From positions 2,294,001 through 2,358,000 of the forward strand of contig CAMRHE010000133.1 of NCBI GenBank assembly GCA_947044405.1: DNA of 64,000 nt, in the 5' to 3' direction. Below the pieces are notes generated by a model. The model had not been told where the DNA came from, did not search any database, and worked only from the letters and a program-made list of their open reading frames with translations. The DNA comes from Leptodactylus fallax. Lineage: Eukaryota; Chordata; Amphibia; Anura; Leptodactylidae. A program made the translations under genes and the position numbers. Below, one piece after another: positions 59,467 through 64,000 of the stretch. Numbering within the stretch: the first letter of the stretch is position 1; every line of letters begins with the position of its first letter.

Positions 59467-61077
59467 ATGTTTAAGCGTAAAACACAAGCTAGTTCTAAAG
59501 TATCTCCTGATGTTATTCCGGGTTGGGAGCAGGCTCCTTACTCGATTCTAGCTCAGGAATGGGCTAAATTCACGGGGCTGGGGGAGAATTGGAAAGATCA
59601 ATTGGGAACTGGCAGCCCGGCAGATGTAGTGACATGTCTAGAAAGGGTGCCTGTGAACAAGGGGAATGAATATGTTGCTGTGTGTAGGCGGGGCTGGATT
59701 TTGCTATCAGCCTACAGACAGCAAAATGAGGAACAGATGTTGTTACTGAATCGTGTCAAGGATTTAGAACAGCAATTGTTAACCCTTCAGTCTCAGGAAA
59801 CTATGAATAAATGTCAAAAGCAGATTTTAGCTGATAAAGTTGTACAGTATAAGAATGTGGCTGAGTGAGCAGCAGTTAGGGTTGCTCAATATAACTATCG
59901 GAAGAGGAGAGGGAAAATTAATAAGAAACGGTTCGCCCTGGCAGTCTCATGTGCAGGGGTTAATTGGAACCCGTCACAGATTGATGCCTCGGTGTTCTCC
60001 TCCACCGATGAGGACAACCCAGGTGACTCTGAGGGGGATGATGATTGGGAAGATCCCCCTGACCCAATCATAGATCCTCCCCGAGTAAATGCTAAACCCA
60101 TTATCAGACGGGAGCAGACAGCTCGCCCAAATCATGCCCCAAGCACCAAATTGATATTCAATGATTTTTCCACTCAGGAAATTGGGGATATCCTAACCAG
60201 ATATTCTCAAAAACCTGGAGAAAAATTGATAGCCTGGTTTGTTCGCATTGTTAATGAAGGGATATCTACCATTCGAGTAGATAATGTGGATGTGATGAAA
60301 TTCATATCCATAACTCATGAACCAGCTATACAATCTTTTATGAGAGTATTTGCTGGACAGAATCAGGATGCCACTTTATTGCAGGTTTTGAGTCGTGGAG
60401 TTTTAGATAAGTATCCTACTGCAACTGATTGGCCTGAAAATAGCAACATGTGGCATTCCCTTAAGGAATGTGCACAAAGGGTGATGGAAGAAGCTATGAA
60501 ACTATCCATCCCCACCCAGACGGCAGATGAATACCTCAGTGAGGTATTTACTACCAGTCTGCGAAATAAGATACTTAAGCATGCTCCCCCAACATACAAG
60601 ACAGTAATGATGACTCTGTTGATTAACCAAGTAGGGCATCCCTGTGATGAGGTAGTTCAGGCTATCAGAAAGTTAGGAGATTTTGGAGAGTGGGGTAAAG
60701 AGATTACAGCAGCTGTAAAGAAAGAGACCTCTAATGACAGGAAGAAAGAGAAAAAGACAGGAGATCAAAGCAAAGATGGGAGGGTGTCCTGAACTGAGAT
60801 GTTTAGAGCTTTGCTGAAAGCTGGAGTGCCTGCCAAAGATATTGACGGGGTTCCAACTTCTGAATTATGGAAAATGTATAAGGAAAAAATAGGAAAGAAT
60901 GTGTCCAAAGCTAGTACTCGGGAATCACGCAAGAGACAGCATAATCAGGACACAGCCGCTCCCTCAACAGAATTCACAGATTTATTCAAAGAGGTGAAGG
61001 CATTGTTATTAGAACAAAAAGCACAGGAGAGAGGAGGAATGTTTCAGGGAGATTCTTCCCGGGAACAATATGATTGA
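59467..61077 (+). pseudogene. Retroviral gag with in-frame TGA codons
   Basis: The ATG at 59467 opens a frame that continues to 61077 with TGA at 59866-59868, 60790-60792 and a terminal TGA at 61075-61077. The N-terminal part includes a coiled-coil-like stretch (LNRVKDLEQQLLTLQSQ). An acidic linker near 60010-60060 follows. The capsid-like region contains PGEKLIAWFVRIVNEG. The C-terminus is Lys/Arg/Gln-rich (ESRKRQHNQD). No CCHC zinc knuckle is visible, unusual for orthoretroviral gag. Gag would package genomic RNA in particles, but this copy is interrupted. Confidence 0.75.
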
Positions 61078-64000
61078 CAGATTAGCCAAGCCCACCGTGT
61101 AGATCCCCGACCCCATGTAAATTTGAGAATTGAATGGAAACACAAAAATGTACAAAATGTAACCGCATTAGTAGACACGGGGGCAGAGGCTACACTCATT
61201 TATGGGAACCCAAATAAGCACTCTGGGCAGAAAATAACCATTACAGGACTCGGTGGCCAGCAAATTATTGGCACCCGAACAAAAATTTGGCTGCAAATAG
61301 GAAACCTTCCTGTTAAGCAGTACAGTATAATTGTAGTTCCAATACCTGAATATATCATTGGTATAGACATTTTGAAGGGAATGCAGTTACATTTGCCTGA
61401 TGGTAAGTATTCTTTTGGCGTAAAATCTGTGAAAATTAATCCTGTTTTGATAGGGAAATTGAAAATGAAACCTGTTGAGATTCCCAGAGGCACAAAAACA
61501 ATTCATGTAAAGCAATACAAAATTCCAGGGGGAACTCAAGAAATAACTGAGACAATACAAGAGCTTGTGCAGGAAGGGGTGATGGTACCAACTACCACTG
61601 ACTGGAACAATCCAGTATGGCCCATAAGGAAAGCTGATGGTAGTTGGCGCATGACCGTCGATTATCGAGAGTTAAATAAACATACCCCACCATTGACAGC
61701 TGCAGTGCCTGACAATTATTGAGAATATACAAGCTCATGATGGAACTTGGTATGGGTGTTTAGATCTTGCAAATGCTTTTTTCAGTGTACCGTTAGAACC
61801 CGAATCATGGAATCAATTTGCTTTCACTTGGAATGGGCGGCAGTACACATTTACCCGCCTACCCCAGGGGTGGAAACACTCACCCACTATCTGTCATAGG
61901 ATAGTGGCAGAGCATTTGGATCAATGGGAACGGCCTGAAATCTTACAGGTATCCCATTATATAGATGATATCATGATTCAGGGTACTGACCAGGAGATGG
62001 TGCGGGAGCAATTGCAGAGGTTAATCACCCATATGAAGGACCAGGGGTGGGAAATTAACCCAGATAAAATACAGGGTCCCGCCCAAACTGTCAAATTTTT
62101 GGGTATCAATTGGAACAAAGGGCACAGGGAAATCACTGAGAAAGCTAGACAAAAGATCCTAGATTTTGCCCCGCCCAAAAATAGGCAGCGGACCCAACAG
62201 TTCATAGGTCTGTTTGGATTTTGGAGGCAACACATACCTCATTTAGGGCAAATTTTAGCCCCTCTGTACAAGGTGACAAGGAAAAAACATGATTTCTCCT
62301 GGGATCAGGAGCAAAGTGAAGCTTTTGAATTAGCCAAACAAGCCATTCAGCAGGCGATGGAATTATGGCCTGTGAGGAATGGGTTGTTTCAGCTAAATGT
62401 GTCATGTGAACAGAATTATGCAGTCTGGAGTCTGTGGCAGAAGCAGGATGGGAAAATGGTCCCGTTAGGCTTCTGGTCCAGAAAAATGCCAGATGCTGCC
62501 ATTAACTACACTCCGTTTGAAAAGCAGCTTCTAGCTTTCTACTGGGCTCTGATAGATACTGAGAGCATTACCCAAGATAGGGAAATACAAATGCGACCTG
62601 AGTTACCTATAATGAACTGGGTACAAAGTACTCCTCGTAGTCATCGGATTGGTCATGCACAAGAAACTTCAGTGATAAAGTGGAAATGGTACATTCAGGA
62701 TAGGGATAAGATAGGTCCAAAAGGGGTGGCAGTGCTACATGAAAAAGTGGCTAAGGCCCCTAGCTGTGGGGTAACTATTCCTGACAGGCCCATATCTGAG
62801 GAATCTCCAGTAAAATGGGGCATTCCCTATGCAGAATTGACTGAAGAGCAAGAATCACATGCATGGTTCACAGATGGCTCAGCCCGGTACAAAGGTAATC
62901 TCAGAGCCTGGAAAGCTGTGGGTTATAACCCACATCATGAAAAATGGAGTGTGACAGACGGAGAAGGGAGAAGTAGCCAGTATGCTGAACTATATGCTGT
63001 CTACCAAATTCTCAGGACACAAGGAGGGGCAGAGGCCCATATTTACACTGATTCATGGTCTGTGGCAAACGGGTTGGTAAACTGGATGCCCACCTGGCAT
63101 TCTCATGATTGGAAAATAGGGACCAAGGAAGTATGGGGAGGTGAATTGTGGAAAGAAATATGGGAAATATGTCATAAAAAGAATGTGACCTTTTTTCATG
63201 TGGATGCTCATACTAATATCAATTCTCTTGACAGATTTTACAACAGCATAGCTGATGAACAATCAAAGATTGCCACGGCCCAGCTCAATGAGGAAGAGCT
63301 TGAGTACTCCCAGGAACTGGGGTTGGCCAAATGGGCTCACCAAAAATGCGGACACATGGGGGAAAAAGCCACCTTCCAGTGGGGACAGACCAGAGGTGTC
63401 CCCTCAGGTTAGAGGTTATAAAAACAATAATACAACAGTGTCCCGTGTGTCAACATTCACAACACAAGGTAGTGCCCAGGGTGGTAAAGGGACATATCTT
63501 GCGAGGCACATTGCCTGGCCAGATTTGGCAGATAGACTTCATTGGACCAAGGGTGTAAATATGCCTGCACAGCAGTGGATACATACTCAGGTGTACTGAT
63601 GGTACACCCCTGTAAGTTTGCCAATGCTAATTCCACCATCCGCCTGCTAGAAAATATAGTGCTGTATTATGGCATACCTTTGCAAATGCAATCAGATAAT
63701 GGTAGCCATTTTAAAAACAATAGAGTACAGCAATTTGCCCAAGAACACAACATAGAGTGGATATTTCATATCCCCTATTACCCCCAAGCTGCAGGCTTAA
63801 TTGAGCGGATGAATGGGATGTTAAAACAACAATTGCAAAAGCTAACTGATGGGGCATGGGGAAATTGGAGGAAAGTGTTAAATGAAGCAGTCACCATATT
63901 GAATAATAGACCAATAGCTGAGCAAGAGACTCCGCTGATGCGAATGATTACCCCAAACCTGCAGGTAATGCCCATAAAAGCAGGTCTGAATCAACAGACA
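61078..64000 (+). pseudogene. Retroviral pro-pol, frameshifted, incomplete at window end
   Basis: It continues in the gag frame after the TGA. The protease has ALVDTGAEATLIYG (Asp-Thr-Gly) and a second conserved motif IIGIDIL. RT follows: DGSWRMTVDYRELNK, then a shift near 61712-61722, CLDLANAFFSVPL, RLPQGWKHSP and YIDDIMIQG. RNase H motifs are WFTDGSARYKG, YAELYAVY, YTDSW and VDAHTN. Integrase has the zinc His pair (AHQKCGHMG) and CPVC after a shift near 63395-63410. Catalytic Asp follows in WQIDFIGP, a shift at about 63554-63558, then QSDNGSHFKN and AAGLIERMNG (Asp, Glu). The frame is open to position 64000. Catalytic residues survive but at least three frame changes break the protein. Confidence 0.85.

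Larger units (their letters stand above)
58519..64000 (+). mobile_element. Endogenous retrovirus, class III-like, running off the window
   Basis: 5' LTR, gag, protease, reverse transcriptase, RNase H and integrase follow in order on the plus strand, with no env or 3' LTR inside the window. Pol wording is closest to class III (ERV-L/spuma-related) elements, which is a by-eye judgement. Frameshifts and in-frame stops show it is defective. Confidence 0.82.

Overview
The window reads as non-coding, repeat-dominated vertebrate DNA. The best fit is a large-genome frog or toad. The evidence is the mix of families: V-SINE-like and other anuran interspersed repeats, a jockey-superfamily (L2/CR1/Rex1-like) LINE, a Penelope-like element, Tc1/mariner, hAT, piggyBac, PIF/Harbinger-type and TTAA-flanked elements, solo LTRs, and an endogenous retrovirus with class III-like pol. 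No bacterial operons, rRNA, free-standing tRNA or CRISPR are present. The species assignment is inference.

Layout. 0-11 kb: foldback elements, a near full-length LINE (3650-6970), a V-SINE and a 5'-truncated Penelope insertion with a perfect 15-bp target duplication. 11-16 kb: two solo LTRs of one family, each with its own perfect 5-bp duplication, then a strong candidate terminal host exon on the minus strand (15188-15382). 16-25 kb: a decayed Tc1 copy, a 2-kb hAT with a perfect 8-bp duplication, a 31-bp minisatellite, a Tc1-like element with long inverted repeats, and a short hAT MITE. 25.8-30.9 kb: a 5.2-kb TTAA-flanked element that opens with a train of hairpins and ends in about 395-bp tandem units. 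31-40 kb: a solo LTR nested in a hAT MITE, a second Tc1 family, a possible host exon and another hAT. 40-47 kb: a MITE with 57-bp perfect inverted repeats, a near-perfect 193-bp hairpin, a piggyBac carcass holding a nested hAT, and a third Tc1 copy. 48-55.3 kb: a large inverted duplication whose inner edges are hAT termini, with about 1.56 kb of unique DNA between the arms that may hold two host exons. 55-64 kb: degraded repeats, then an endogenous retrovirus (5' LTR, gag, pro, pol) running off the end.

How it fits together. Most of the window is probably intergenic or intronic DNA between small exons. Transposons carry one another: hAT in piggyBac, LTR in hAT, retrovirus in a TTAA-type repeat. 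Most coding copies carry frameshifts or stops. The most unusual structure is the 48-55 kb inverted repeat. Its 8-bp target duplications are paired in a crossed way, which points to an inversion or inverted duplication mediated by hAT copies, or to an assembly that merged two orientations.
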